Of a DNA stretch of 64,000 nt, positions 1 through 11,369 are shown in pieces (position 1 is the stretch's first letter; each line of letters begins with the position of its first letter). The notes beneath the pieces were generated by a model, which saw nothing but the letters and a program-made list of their open reading frames with translations, had not been told where the DNA came from and did no database searches. This DNA comes from Tranzscheliella williamsii (lineage: Eukaryota > Basidiomycota > Ustilaginomycetes > Ustilaginales > Ustilaginaceae): the NCBI GenBank assembly GCA_023212725.1, contig JALBYF010000020.1, positions 1 to 64,000 of the forward strand, read 5' to 3'. The position numbers and the translations under genes are program-made.

Positions 1-304
1 ACCCGTAGTGCGTCACTCTCTGTCGTCACCGCCATTGAGTCCCTGAACGGGCGACTCACACGGTGGTCCTAGGGCTCACATCGCCCTACGGAATAACCAC
101 CGTTACACATGTCAACTTGATTTTGTAGCATGTCATCTTCCTTTGTATTGTGTCAACTCACAGCTGTATTTCTGATGCCATCAAGCATTTTGAAATCCAA
201 CTGCCCAAATACAAGAATATTGACGTGTCGACACAATGCCTGGCCATGCTTGGATGGATTTTGCACTGCCAAATCCCAAAAAGCGCACCGGTCACAGGTT
301 TTGG

Positions 305-321
305 AACCCTAACCCTAACCC
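305..321. repeat. Interstitial telomere-type repeat (AACCCT)n
   Basis: The 17 bases AACCCTAACCCTAACCC are 2.8 perfect units of the TTAGGG telomere repeat, written as CCCTAA on the + strand. That is the orientation expected at a left chromosome end. The array is too short to be a telomere; it could be a relic of a former end, a repair insertion or chance. Confidence 0.7.
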
Positions 322-817
322 AGCCGACACTGTCGCAGCAAAGAGCTTGTCAGATCACTACATGACAACAGGAACGCCGTCCGCGTTCGAGCTAGAATTG
401 TACCGTCAGAAATGTCTTCCGATTTCACTGCGCGACTGGTTGAAGAGGCTCCTACCTGTAGGGGCACCTGTGCCAAGGTCCGCGAACATCCCTTCAGGTG
501 CATATACGGATCTGATGGTTTGGTCTGCAAACTACTACTTAAACTTCACGCACTTCGTAAAGTTGGCCCATTCCATTAGCAAGGGTGGTGATCAGCAAAG
601 CGGTCAGGAGGTTGGCAAAGGCGGACTGAATGCTCAGAAGCTACCCGGCTTTTGGGTCAGCCAGGCTGCCGTGGTCGGGATTACCAACCCAAAGGTGATG
701 GTTTCTTGTAGGGGTCGGCGAGGCTGTGTGGACAACTAAGTAGTGCGCCCAGCGCGACCCAGCTCTCGTCAGTCACGTGACACGCACGACCGCTGACAAT
801 GGGCTTGACAGGGGACG

Positions 818-1434
818 CTGAACCTTCTGCCACAGTGGCCATGTGCCAAAGGAGCCACATGACCTGCCAGCCAACAAGAGACCATTGGGTAGGCCAATGA
901 CCCAGTGATTGTCCCTGGGCTCAGATATGAAACCCAACACCATTGGGTCACTCCTTTGGGAACCCATCAAATGTATTCTAATATCACTTGGAGTACTACT
1001 GTACTTGACAACCCTGACTGTAGTCAGCATTCCCAGACCCCTCCATGCAAGTGCCTCCCTGTCATAGCTGCCCAGTGGTACCAGACCCTGAGGCCTAACA
1101 ACATGCTATTGTGCCTTTCCCTGGGGTGAGAACAGTGTTAACAGTGGCTGCAGGATCCTGCAGGATCAGTCACTGGTTCACACCATTACACATTCCCCTC
1201 ATCTCAAGTACCCACCACTTGGAGCTGCCAGCTGGGCTATGCCTCCACATTAGGTGGATGATAGGCCACACACATGTATATAGTATAGTGCTCTTAGACT
1301 GGAGGAGGTGCATCCCCATCCAGTCTAGCAAAGTAAAACATGGTCTATACCATCTTGTGGGTATCTCCCTGTTCAACAGGCAACAGGGGTGATACTGATG
1401 GACACTGGTTTTGCTAGGCATGGCAGTGCATGTG
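818..1434. other. CpG-free block, probable decayed repeat
   Basis: Reading base by base, no CG dinucleotide occurs between 818 and 1434, although G+C is near 50 percent and TG, CA and TA are abundant. Flanking genes are full of CG. This is the footprint left by cytosine methylation and deamination, or by a CpG-directed RIP-like process, on repeated DNA. No terminal repeats or intact transposon frames are visible, so the element type is unknown. Confidence 0.6.
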
Positions 1435-2188
1435 CGCTCTCTACAGTGGTTTATGACAGCATTCAAAAATCATATCCACTTGTCAAAGCTAGCTGCTAGA
1501 TGCAGACCTGAGTTTGGTGACAAACATGAGCAATGAGCATACAAAGGCTGCAACCGATAAATCCGCTTAACCATAATGCAGGGTTCTGTCCCTTCATTGG
1601 CAAGCAGGCCTGTTTTGTTATATTGTCATATCTTTTGCACATACAAGTCATTATGATCAAAAGTTTCAGTGCCACTCAAGGTACTGGTTATTGTTTGAGA
1701 TCAAAGAGGCTGATGGAGCAATGACAAAGACACTTGACAGTGTTACGCCTTTGGCACGATCTCAGGTTGCGCCAGTCTCACATGATACTTGGTCACAATC
1801 AACGCTGCTTTTATTTGTATCTGGAAGAGCTGTGTGTGTATGTACATCTGTGTGTGTATCGTGGCTGAGATATATACTATGAGTGCAAGGGGTCCGAGAG
1901 TAGCAAGGAAGAGGGAGGAGACGCTGGGCATTGATAGTGATAGGGGCGTCGGGGCCCCAAGCATGCCCGATATCCCGATGATCTGGGAGATCACCGATGG
2001 TGCTGGAAACCGTCGCTCCGTTGGGGCTCATTCCAACAGACAGAAAGGACGATATTTGTTAATTCTGATTCAGTTATTTTTACAGCGAGTTGTGCAGGAC
2101 CCACGATCATAATTCACATTCACATTCATCTCCTTCCCTCTCCATCATACTCACCGACGCCACTCCACACAACAACGAGAAGCGACAA

Positions 2189-2941
2189 ATGTCAGACCAC
2201 CATCAAGAGAACGACGAGTTGCCACCAGCGGGTAACCCCGCCGAAGCGTCTGGCAAAGACGTCCCTCCGGCCATCGCCGCCTTCGTCCAACAGTTTTATA
2301 CAGTGTCCGATACTCCTGACGTCCATCAGCAATATGCCGACAACTTTATCAACGATGAAAAGCGACTCAGTTTTCAGATCGGCCCAATGGAGCCGACCAA
2401 CTCACCGGACGGTATTCTTCAGTGGAGACAGAAGGGGTGGGAAGGCGTCACAAGGCGGAAGCACGTCGTAAACGGGATCTTTCTCAGCCCTAAGTGGGAG
2501 AATGAGATCATGCTGGATGGCACCGTCGAGATGGACAAGAACGGCTCGACGCTCAAGTTCAACTGGGCTGGTCGGATGGTGTTCGACCAAGCGAGCCTCG
2601 AGCAGGGTCAACCGCTAATCGAATCCTACAAGGTTTGGCTGGTAAGTGCTGCGCTTATTCTAGAACCATTTGTCATGCTCTCTCGCCATGCCGCCGCCAT
2701 GCTTCTGGCCGTAGCTTAGCTGTGTCTAGCGAGCTAGAGCCGTCCGCTGGTCTTGAATGCAACAGTTCCTCCGTCCGCTGTTTTGAGCTGACCTCAACTG
2801 ATTTCGCATTCTCTCTCTCTCGCCGCACGGCCCTCTGTTCAAACTATACCTCGATGTTAGAGTCAGAACTGAGTTGAGCATTGTGATTAGGTGCGGGTCT
2901 CTGCCAATCGCAAGCGCTTCTTCGTCGTTGCCTGGGCGTAA
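2189..2941 (+). CDS. NTF2-like / SnoaL-like domain protein
   Basis: Two exons, 2189-2641 and 2891-2941, with a 249-nt intron (GTAAGT donor, GATTAG acceptor, phase 0), give about 167 residues. The first ATG in the frame is at 2189. After a polar N-terminus of about 35 residues the protein has the small alpha+beta pattern of NTF2/SnoaL-like folds: an N-terminal helix (AAFVQQFYTVSD), a central Trp/Gly-rich segment and terminal strands ending in KRFFVVAWA. Splicing restores the last strand, which supports the intron. The fold is used by many unrelated binding proteins and small enzymes, so no reaction can be assigned. The gene heads a run of four same-strand genes that looks metabolic. The intron is long for this window. 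Confidence 0.7.
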
Positions 2942-3358
2942 TACATTGATTTCTCGCACTGTCCCGTAACGTACATTGACTCGTCAGATAGTGCGGTGTG
3001 ACTTGTCCTGGGCTTGAAGCGTGAGTTCGACTCGCGGCGCTCAGCGGCCCGGCTTCTTGAGCTGCACAAACAGTTCAAACAAGGTAGAAGTCCAAGGACA
3101 AGATCCGGGGCCCCAACGGACCTTGACCGCGGAGACGAACCGGCACCCGCTCAAATATGCAATTGGAAAATGTTGACTCCTGTGGGGCCATCCTTCCAGG
3201 CCTCCTTCTCTTCTCGTGCATGCAAGGATGGGCTACAGCGAAAGGACCTGTACCATGGAGCAGTGCCGAAAAGCTATAAAGTTTCTTCTCGTGGGTACCG
3301 AACGTCGACTAGAAGCTCAGACATCACCTTACTCTACAAAGTAGCCACGTTCACAACT
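2942..3358. other. Intergenic spacer
   Basis: This is the 3' flank of the NTF2-like gene and the promoter of the decarboxylase gene. The decarboxylase frame stays open upstream to 3014, but only from a non-ATG codon and without family resemblance, so I treat it as 5' leader. No other feature was seen. Confidence 0.5.
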
Positions 3359-4475
<1,117 letters not shown>

Positions 4476-4867
4476 CTTTCCTCTAGCTTTGACCTGCCAT
4501 ACAAGTCAATCGAGCAGATTTCTCCATCGGTTGTATTCTTGCAATAATCATGCTTCGGTCCGAAAATTCCCCGATCCTCACAATTATTAGATGCAGTCTG
4601 ACATGTGTAGGCTAGATGGCCGTGTACCAGAGAGATATGATCATACCATGTTGAGCGTGAAGAGCGTCATACTGCCCCGCATGGCACAATACAGCACAAG
4701 CCTTGTGCAGGGGGGTCGGGTCCCGCCTCTCCCTGCTTCTCGCTCGTCGTCATCCGTGTAGAGAACCACACAACGGCTTGCCGACGGGGCAGACGAAGGT
4801 ATTAAAGCATCGATTCACTGCGTTAACGACCTCTACCCCCTCTCCATACGCACGGTACAGCTCAACG
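4476..4867. other. Intergenic spacer with TATA-like element
   Basis: This is the 3' flank of the decarboxylase and the promoter of the following hydrolase. A TATTAAAG at about 4799 lies some 70 bp before the chosen ATG and is a plausible TATA element. Nothing else was seen. Confidence 0.5.
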
Positions 4868-5785
4868 ATGACACCTGTCACGATCCGAAGCCGTTTCGCT
4901 CATCTGAGGGTCGAGGATGACGGTACACTGCGGATGCACTATCTTGAAGCATTGCCTTCGTCGAGTACGCCCAATCGCGGATTCGTCATGCTTATACACG
5001 GATTCCCGCAGACCTGCTACCAATTTCGACATGTATTGACACCGCTGGCACAGGCCGGTTACCATGTCGTTGCGCCCGACTACCGCGGCGCCGGCAGATC
5101 CTCTAGACCACGCTTAGGATACCAGAAAGCGACCATGGCACACGACTTGCTGATGCTTGTTCGTGAGCATCTCGGCATAACTGCCCCTGTCCAACTCGTC
5201 GGGCACGACATCGGCGGCATGATCGCCCACGCTTGGGCTGTCCAGTGGCCGGACACGTTGCGTAGCGTCACTTGGGGGGAGGCATGCCTACCTGGATCCG
5301 ATTTCTATGAGCGCACCAAAACCTCGGTGGAGAAGTTCCATTTCATCTTCCATCGCCTACCTGACGGCCTCGCAGAGCAGCTGGTGCAAGGCAAGGAGGC
5401 TATATACCTGCAGCAGTTCTTTGATCGATTGATCCACAATTCTGGCGCAATCACCGCCGATGACCTAGCGGAGTATGTGCGTGCTTATAGCCAACCAGAT
5501 GCTATGCGGGCAGCCATGGACGTCTACCGTGCGCTTCCCGAGGATGCAGTTTGGAATGTCCAGCATACAGCTACATACGGCAAGAGTAAGGTGGCTTGCC
5601 TGCTTTTGCATGGTAAGGAAAGCGACCACAATCGAGAAGCAAAAGCACTCGGCGATCAATTCTACAGCGATTTCGCCTGTAATGCGGTGGCAGACAGTGG
5701 TCACTATGTCGCAGAAGAGAATCCGGCCGGTTTTGTCGAAGCGCTTTTACATTTCTGGCAGGGCGCTGATAACAGTGTTCCTTAG
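4868..5785 (+). CDS. Alpha/beta hydrolase, epoxide-hydrolase-like
   Basis: Single exon of 305 residues. The ATG at 4868 is the first in the frame; the frame is open upstream only from a TTG. The protein has the alpha/beta-hydrolase order: oxyanion motif HGFPQTCYQFRH, PDYRGAGRSSRP after strand 4, nucleophile elbow VGHDIGGMIAHAWA with Asp as nucleophile, a helical cap, and a C-terminal SGHYVAEENP with the catalytic His. Asp at the elbow and the Asp-Tyr-Arg-Gly string point to the epoxide hydrolase / haloacetate dehalogenase branch, not to esterases. It may open epoxides or dehalogenate small acids. The neighbouring aromatic decarboxylase and MATE exporter suggest a detoxification or catabolic setting, which is inference from position only. 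Confidence 0.82.
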   Translation: MTPVTIRSRFAHLRVEDDGTLRMHYLEALPSSSTPNRGFVMLIHGFPQTCYQFRHVLTPLAQAGYHVVAPDYRGAGRSSRPRLGYQKATMAHDLLMLVREHLGITAPVQLVGHDIGGMIAHAWAVQWPDTLRSVTWGEACLPGSDFYERTKTSVEKFHFIFHRLPDGLAEQLVQGKEAIYLQQFFDRLIHNSGAITADDLAEYVRAYSQPDAMRAAMDVYRALPEDAVWNVQHTATYGKSKVACLLLHGKESDHNREAKALGDQFYSDFACNAVADSGHYVAEENPAGFVEALLHFWQGADNSVP

Positions 5786-6341
5786 TATATGCTGCAATGG
5801 CACATGACGCTGCTGAACACAGTGTCGAGGCACATGGCCGCGCTACTTCATACTCAAGGCGTGTTAGCCTGCTGGAGCTGCACAGAAGCTTTAAATATAT
5901 GTTCATTATAGGACGGCTATACACGACTGGTTTCCAGACCATGATGCATGGAATGATGCTGGTAGGTGCGACTAGGAGACGTGGGTGAGGACGCATTTCC
6001 ATGGTTTTTGTACTCCGATCCCTGTGGCCAACGTTAACTGATCCGTGTGAGTGGGATGTGCGCAAGACATAAGGGATGTCAGATCAGCACTCACAAAACT
6101 TCTCCACGTTCAGTTTGTTCGAAGCGCGACTTTTCGCCTTTGAGAATTGATTTCAGCAAGATTCAGATGTTGTGATATCCACCTGCTTCTTTCCCTGCAA
6201 CCGTCCGTGCCCCACCTCATCGTATTTGCAGCGGTCCGTCTGAAGGCCAATACTGCGGGCTAGTACAGGGCTAAAGCAGGATCTTCTTCGCCTCAGACAA
6301 ATCAGCTTTGTCGGTACTCTTTGATTCTTGATCCGCGGGCC
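5786..6341. other. Intergenic spacer
   Basis: This is the 3' flank of the epoxide-hydrolase-like gene and the promoter region of the MATE gene. No gene, tRNA or repeat was seen. Confidence 0.5.
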
Positions 6342-8714
6342 ATGAGTTTCACTCCACGTTATGGTTCGTCCGTCACCAGAGACTATACCCTCCTACAAGG
6401 CCATCCTAGCTCTTATCATCATTTTGGGGCGCTCACTTCCAGCCAAGTACTTTCAGGCATCCAGCATCCTGCGCCTATAGATGACGATGCACAATCTTCG
6501 AGCCTAACCGCAACCGATGATCTCGACCACGACGAGACTGAAGAGGCTTCCGCGTCCTCAATAAACGTGGATGATTCCGCTCAGCCTGGGGTCAGTAATC
6601 TATCGATCCCAGCTCAGCATCCTGCCGCTCCGACCTCGCCCACCTTCTCCCGTTCAAACCACCTGGCTGTCACACCGATCATCTCCCCCCGCCACCGTCG
6701 AGCTAGCGCCAATGCTTTTCCTCAGATAGCGGGGATTCCTTCCGAGCTCTTGCTTGGTGGCACGGCTATCCCACCTCCTTGTCTATCTACAGATGATGCT
6801 GATCCTCGGTCAGCTGCGCACTTTTCTCCACCGTCTGCACCCAGTGGCCCCCAACCGTCGTACCCCTTAGGGGCAAGTGTTGAGGTCAGTGAAGCTTCCT
6901 CGTTGCTTCCAAAGCGTGCTCAAGGCGGAGCTGGCGATGCCGCAAGCGAGAATGCTGCATCCTCAGTATATGGGGCTACTAGCAGCAGCTCTCGCATACA
7001 CGGCGTTGCGCCTCCGTCCGTCGACGGTGTTGCTTTCGAGGATGACAATCCTGGCGTCAGCGGATGGGCCGCCGCCAACATGGCTCGCGAAGCTCCACTG
7101 CCCGGTATCGAGCAGATCGAGTCGATTGCACGCGAGCCCCACGAGAACATCGCATGGAGGGAGGCCCGGGTCCTCCTTGCTTATACAATTCCCATCTTTG
7201 CTACCCACCTGCTCGAGCTCTCTCTTTCCGTCGCATCCGTGTTCTCTCTGGGCCACCTCGGCACCACCGAGCTTGCAGCCGCATCTTTGTCCAGTATGAC
7301 TGCCAACGTTTCCGGCTTCAGTGTTCTCTCTGGATTCATCTCGGCACTGGACACGCTTCTGCCTTCAGCCTATACCAACAATCCTAAGGCCGTCGGCTTG
7401 TGGACGCAGAGGATGCTTGTCATCCTTGCTGCAATCCTTCCTTTCATCATTCTTGTTTGGCTCAATGCGGAAACCGTGCTGATACATCTTGGCCAAGAAC
7501 CTGAGGTGGCTCATCTGGCGGGCAAATATCTGTCCATCCTGTCCATGGGTCTTCCAGGCTACGCCATATTCGAAATCTGCCGTCGGTATCTCCAAGCGCA
7601 GGGCCTCATGCATGCTCCAACTCTCGTACTCATCGTTGTCTCTCCTCTAAACGCTCTTGCCAACTACCTGTTGGTTTGGGGGCCCGAGTCGATCCGGCTT
7701 GGCTTCATCGGCGCACCGCTTGCATCTGCCGTTTCAATGTGGCTCATGGCTCTTCTCTGCTTCCTCCAGTGCGTCCTTGGGCCCCGCGATGCCTGGGGCG
7801 GATTCACTACCGCGGCCTTCAAGTGGGAAGGCCTTCGTCCTGTTCTTTCACTCGGGTTCGCGGGTATGATCAGTCTGGCAGCCGAATGGTGGGCTTGGGA
7901 GATTGTCGGTCTGGTGACGAGCTTGCTTGGTACCACCGCTCTGGCTGCTCAGTCTGTATTGCTTGTCAGCTCTTCCGTTACCTATCAGCTCCCCTTTGGC
8001 GCCTCAGTTGCGACGGCTGTCCGCGTAGGCAACCTTCTGGGCGCGAATCGGCCCGACGAGGCCAGAATCTCGAGCAGGGTTGCTCTTATTCTCTCCCTTG
8101 CCATGGGCGGCCTCAACTCCGCTCTCTTCTTGATCTTCCGTAGACAATGGGGCTGGCTATTTAGCTCTGACATCGAAGTGATCAAGCTGGTCGAGTACAT
8201 CTTGCCCCTCCTCGCCTTTTTCCAAGTCGCGGACGGGATTTGCGGGATCGCAGGAGGCGTCCTGAGGGGTACCGGCCGTCAAGCGCAAGGAGCTGCTATC
8301 AATATGGTCTCTTACTATATCATTGGTATCCCTATTGGTTTGATGTTGACCTTCACCAAGATCAACCTGGGTCTGTCCGGCCTTTGGTGGGGTCTCACCA
8401 TTGCGCTCCTCTTCGGATCTGCAGGCATGATCTGGCTGATCAGCATGACCAACTGGGAGTGGGAAGTGAAGAAAGTACATCTGCGCATGACTCTGGACAA
8501 TCCGTCCGAGCCCACCAAGGCAATTGCCGTCAGCCACGCTTTCAAGCACGACGTCGAGGAGGCCTCTGCGTCCCGAGTGGCCCAGACGTCCTCTGCTGTG
8601 GATGCAATCAACCATAGAGACCCAGCTAGGAGCCCTGTTTCGCTGCAGCCATCTTCGCTCGCCGATTCGATCATTGAGGAAGATGCCGAGGAAGACGACG
8701 ACTTTGGCCGCTAA
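6342..8714 (+). CDS. MATE family multidrug/toxin exporter
   Basis: Single exon of 790 residues. The ATG at 6342 is the first in the frame. About 240 residues at the N-terminus are Ser/Pro/Asp-rich and hydrophilic, presumably cytosolic. The MatE core follows with about 12 membrane segments in two halves, starting at NIAWREARVLLAYTIPIFAT and including the typical SLGHLGTTELAAASL. The second half has LPFGASVATAVRVGNLLGA, which matches the conserved MATE Gly/Asn-rich loop, and CGIAGGVLRGTGRQAQGA. The C-terminus ends in an acidic tail (EEDAEEDDDF). Fungal homologues of the yeast Erc1 type sit in vacuolar or plasma membranes and export organic cations by H+ or Na+ antiport. The substrate is unknown. 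As the last of four same-strand genes it could export a product of the upstream enzymes, which is only inference. Confidence 0.92.
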   Translation: MSFTPRYGSSVTRDYTLLQGHPSSYHHFGALTSSQVLSGIQHPAPIDDDAQSSSLTATDDLDHDETEEASASSINVDDSAQPGVSNLSIPAQHPAAPTSPTFSRSNHLAVTPIISPRHRRASANAFPQIAGIPSELLLGGTAIPPPCLSTDDADPRSAAHFSPPSAPSGPQPSYPLGASVEVSEASSLLPKRAQGGAGDAASENAASSVYGATSSSSRIHGVAPPSVDGVAFEDDNPGVSGWAAANMAREAPLPGIEQIESIAREPHENIAWREARVLLAYTIPIFATHLLELSLSVASVFSLGHLGTTELAAASLSSMTANVSGFSVLSGFISALDTLLPSAYTNNPKAVGLWTQRMLVILAAILPFIILVWLNAETVLIHLGQEPEVAHLAGKYLSILSMGLPGYAIFEICRRYLQAQGLMHAPTLVLIVVSPLNALANYLLVWGPESIRLGFIGAPLASAVSMWLMALLCFLQCVLGPRDAWGGFTTAAFKWEGLRPVLSLGFAGMISLAAEWWAWEIVGLVTSLLGTTALAAQSVLLVSSSVTYQLPFGASVATAVRVGNLLGANRPDEARISSRVALILSLAMGGLNSALFLIFRRQWGWLFSSDIEVIKLVEYILPLLAFFQVADGICGIAGGVLRGTGRQAQGAAINMVSYYIIGIPIGLMLTFTKINLGLSGLWWGLTIALLFGSAGMIWLISMTNWEWEVKKVHLRMTLDNPSEPTKAIAVSHAFKHDVEEASASRVAQTSSAVDAINHRDPARSPVSLQPSSLADSIIEEDAEEDDDFGR

Positions 8715-9080
8715 AGGATCACGGTCTCCATGCCCATCATCAGCGTTGACATTTTCCTCTACAGTACGAAGCGGACATTGCGACGGGCCTCCTCTTTCCA
8801 TCGATGCAGCCATCACTACCCCCATCCGCGTTGTCGGTTCTGCATTGTATACCACATCAATCACATACCTCTGGTCTCTGTGTCAGTTTATGAGGGGTGT
8901 CTTAATCGCGCACTCATGCCCTTTTCCGTAATGGCGTTGGTCTGGGATTTATGCCAGCAGTGCAACATACATAGTGGAAGAGCGGTTCTAATATGGAGAG
9001 AATTGATGAGCTAGTCGGCTTCACTAGGTACAATCGCCGAGGCACGGCGGGCGGCGGGATGGGACAGTAGAGGGGCACGA
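8715..9080. other. 3' spacer between convergent genes
   Basis: This stretch holds the 3' untranslated regions of the MATE gene and the opposing alcohol oxidase. No further feature was seen. Confidence 0.5.
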
Positions 9081-11369
9081 TCATAGATGGGCGCTGCGGG
9101 CTGCGTGCGCGGTGGCGCCGGAGCGGAGGTGCATGGGTTCGACGGCGCCGATGTCGCGGGCGACATTGCGTGCGACACCGCGGGCAGAAGCCATTGTGGT
9201 GACCATGGGGTTGACACCGCTCGACTCGGGCATGATCGAGGCGTCGGCGACCCACAGGTTCTTGGCGCCCCAGACGCGGCCCTCCGGGTCGAGGGCCGAG
9301 ATCTTCGGCTCGGCGCCCATGCGGCACGACGCCATCTGATGGGCAGAACCTAAACACAGCAGATAGGGCTGTGCTCCCACCGTAACGACCTTCTTCTGCC
9401 ACTCCTTGTACGCAGGATCATTGAGATCGCGTGGAACCGTCTCAGCAGGCGTCCAAGTGTTCGGGATCTGGGTCGTCTCGGCGTACAGGCCTGCAGGCGG
9501 GCTAGCCGCCCCGAGCGTGTTACTGTGGAACACGGGGACGCTCGTCTGCGCTGTGCTGATCTCCTCGGCACCAGCCATGAGATGGGCGTCGCAGCCCCTG
9601 AGAATACCTTGCACCAAGCTTCGTTGATCGAATTTGGAGATCTGGTACTCAACACGGGCATGCCCTTTGTCGTCCAGGACGACCTTTCCACTGTCGCGGT
9701 CCCGGCAGATAATGACCATTGTGTAGGTGTGACTGTATCTCAGCATACGCGCCTTGTGCTCCTTGGCGCTCGCAAAGTTGTTAAAAGCCGCGTGCATGGA
9801 TGGCGAAGAGGCAATTACTTCAATCTTGCAACCCCAGCCGTCCTTGGTTACCATCTCGGCAGCATTGTTGACCATTGTCAGCAAACCTCCCTCCCATGGC
9901 CGGATGGGGAAGTTGTAGTAGCCGGTAACCACAGTGGCGGGATGCAGGCGCAAGGTCTGTCCGATCATCTTGTTGTGCTTCAGCTCGGGGCATCGAAGAA
10001 GCAAAGCGGGCGTGTGAAGGGAGCCAGCCGAGACGACCACGCCCTTGGATGCTAGAATCTTGACCTTTCGCCCGTCCACCGTGGCTAGGGCACCGACGGC
10101 CTTGTTGTCCTTGTCAAACAGCAACCTTTCAACGTAGCAGTTAGTCATAAAGGCAGCACCCGCTTCAGCGGCATCTTTGAGCCAAGAGACCGGGCCGCCC
10201 TGCTTGTGCCCAGAGATGCAACCGAGCTGACACTTGCCGCAGTAATGGGTGTGGCCACCGCTGTTCTGTGGAACAGGCTCAACGGGGTGACCAGCCCTTT
10301 GCGAGCCAATGGAGAGCAAAGAGTTGCCCACGTTGTGTCGGATAGGTGCGACAGCAACGCCCATACGGGTACACACCGCATTGAGATCGGAGGTAAAAGA
10401 GGGACTGTTGTAGTAGGGAACGCCATACTTCTCAGCCCACTCTCTGCGAACAAAGTGACGCGGCTTGAGCGAAGCAGACCAGTTGATTGCTGAACCGCCG
10501 CCGAAAGTAGAGCCAGCCAAGATATTGATAGAACCGTCTTCGGACGGAATGATGCCTCGCCCTTCGTAAAGCAAGCCGTAGCCCTGGTCTTCACGCCCTA
10601 CAACCTTGTCAGGATGGAGGTAGATGCCCTTGTCGACGACCAGAGTGCGTACACCCCGCTCGGCAAGATAGCTACTAGCGACGCCGCCGCCTGAGCCGGA
10701 GCCAACGACGAGCACCTCCGTGTCAACAATGAGCTCGGTGCCGGACGGCTGAGCTGCAATCTTGTCATTCTCGAATTTGTAGTCGTAAGCGGGGCTGGGA
10801 GGCTCCGAATCCTTGCCTTCCCAAGAGCGAGACCAGTCTTCTGCACGGCCGTCGGGGTAACCCATGGCTTCCCAAGCGGGTTGATGGTTCCGGTAGTAGA
10901 CGAGGAGGATGATACCCTTGAGACCGGCCGAGCCCTTGCGGAGGAGCGTAAGACGGGAAGTAAACCAGCCGAAAAGTGCCTTTTCGCGGTCCGCTCTGCT
11001 GAGTGCGGGGAAAGGACCGACTTGACCGGTTAGGGCGAGGCAGCCCGGTCTCGTGGAGAGAATGGTAAGCAGGAGGTTGATGTCGCCGGCCACCTTGCTA
11101 GAGAGGGAAGCGTTGACCTGCTGCGCTGCGCAGTCGAGCAGACGAGGATCGCTTATGAACCCATCCCTGGCAAACCGAGGTGCTAGCTCCCTTTGTCTAG
11201 ATGTAGCCTCTGAGGGCAGATGCGAGAGGACCTCGGCGGCTTCCACTTCGTTGAGTTCGGGAACAACAGTATCGGCAAGAGCAAGAAAGACCTCTCGCTG
11301 AGCCAATGTCCAGTAGTCTTCGGCCTTCATAATGGAAGGCAGGGGGAAAGGGGCGTCGTTCGCCGACAT
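9081..11369 (-). CDS. FAO1: Long-chain fatty alcohol oxidase (GMC family)
   Basis: Single exon of 762 residues. The ATG is at 11369; an upstream extension has only a TTG. It has the long-chain alcohol oxidase layout: an N-terminal segment of about 220 residues with a hydrophobic stretch (LNLLLTILSTRPGCLALTG-like), the FAD dinucleotide motif VLVVGSGSGGGVASSYLAERG at about 222-242, GSTFGGGSAINWSASL, a Cys-rich HYCGKCQLGC segment, and the C-terminal GMC block with LGSAHQMASCRMG and SSGVNPMVTTMASARG. It oxidises long-chain primary alcohols to aldehydes with O2, giving H2O2, in omega-oxidation or alkane use. The last three residues are Ala-His-Leu, which fit the PTS1 rule, so peroxisomal location is plausible. 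Confidence 0.9.
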   Translation of the reverse strand: MSANDAPFPLPSIMKAEDYWTLAQREVFLALADTVVPELNEVEAAEVLSHLPSEATSRQRELAPRFARDGFISDPRLLDCAAQQVNASLSSKVAGDINLLLTILSTRPGCLALTGQVGPFPALSRADREKALFGWFTSRLTLLRKGSAGLKGIILLVYYRNHQPAWEAMGYPDGRAEDWSRSWEGKDSEPPSPAYDYKFENDKIAAQPSGTELIVDTEVLVVGSGSGGGVASSYLAERGVRTLVVDKGIYLHPDKVVGREDQGYGLLYEGRGIIPSEDGSINILAGSTFGGGSAINWSASLKPRHFVRREWAEKYGVPYYNSPSFTSDLNAVCTRMGVAVAPIRHNVGNSLLSIGSQRAGHPVEPVPQNSGGHTHYCGKCQLGCISGHKQGGPVSWLKDAAEAGAAFMTNCYVERLLFDKDNKAVGALATVDGRKVKILASKGVVVSAGSLHTPALLLRCPELKHNKMIGQTLRLHPATVVTGYYNFPIRPWEGGLLTMVNNAAEMVTKDGWGCKIEVIASSPSMHAAFNNFASAKEHKARMLRYSHTYTMVIICRDRDSGKVVLDDKGHARVEYQISKFDQRSLVQGILRGCDAHLMAGAEEISTAQTSVPVFHSNTLGAASPPAGLYAETTQIPNTWTPAETVPRDLNDPAYKEWQKKVVTVGAQPYLLCLGSAHQMASCRMGAEPKISALDPEGRVWGAKNLWVADASIMPESSGVNPMVTTMASARGVARNVARDIGAVEPMHLRSGATAHAARSAHL

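Larger units (their letters stand above)
1..2188. other. Gene-free, subtelomere-like stretch
   Basis: I see no credible gene here. The longest ATG-started frame (236-739, + strand, 167 codons) runs through the telomere-like repeat and resembles no family I know. The stretch is poorer in G+C than the genes to its right and contains a long CpG-free block (818-1434). Near 1389-1496 the + strand reads an Ile-Leu-Met-Asp-Thr-Gly string followed by about 30 open codons and a stop. This is faintly like a retropepsin active site, but too short and isolated to call. A TATATA near 1870 lies about 320 bp before the first real gene. Confidence 0.6.

Noticed and set aside
236..739. 167-codon frame running through the telomere-like repeat
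   Set aside because: No homology, atypical composition and translation of telomere repeat as Asn-Pro; unlikely to be a gene.
1389..1496. Asp-Thr-Gly motif resembling a retropepsin
   Set aside because: Only about 35 open codons with no adjoining gag or reverse-transcriptase motifs; kept only as a weak hint of a relic.
3010..3060. GAGTTCGACTCG resembling a tRNA T-loop
   Set aside because: Flanking bases do not form a T-stem and no other tRNA arms are present.
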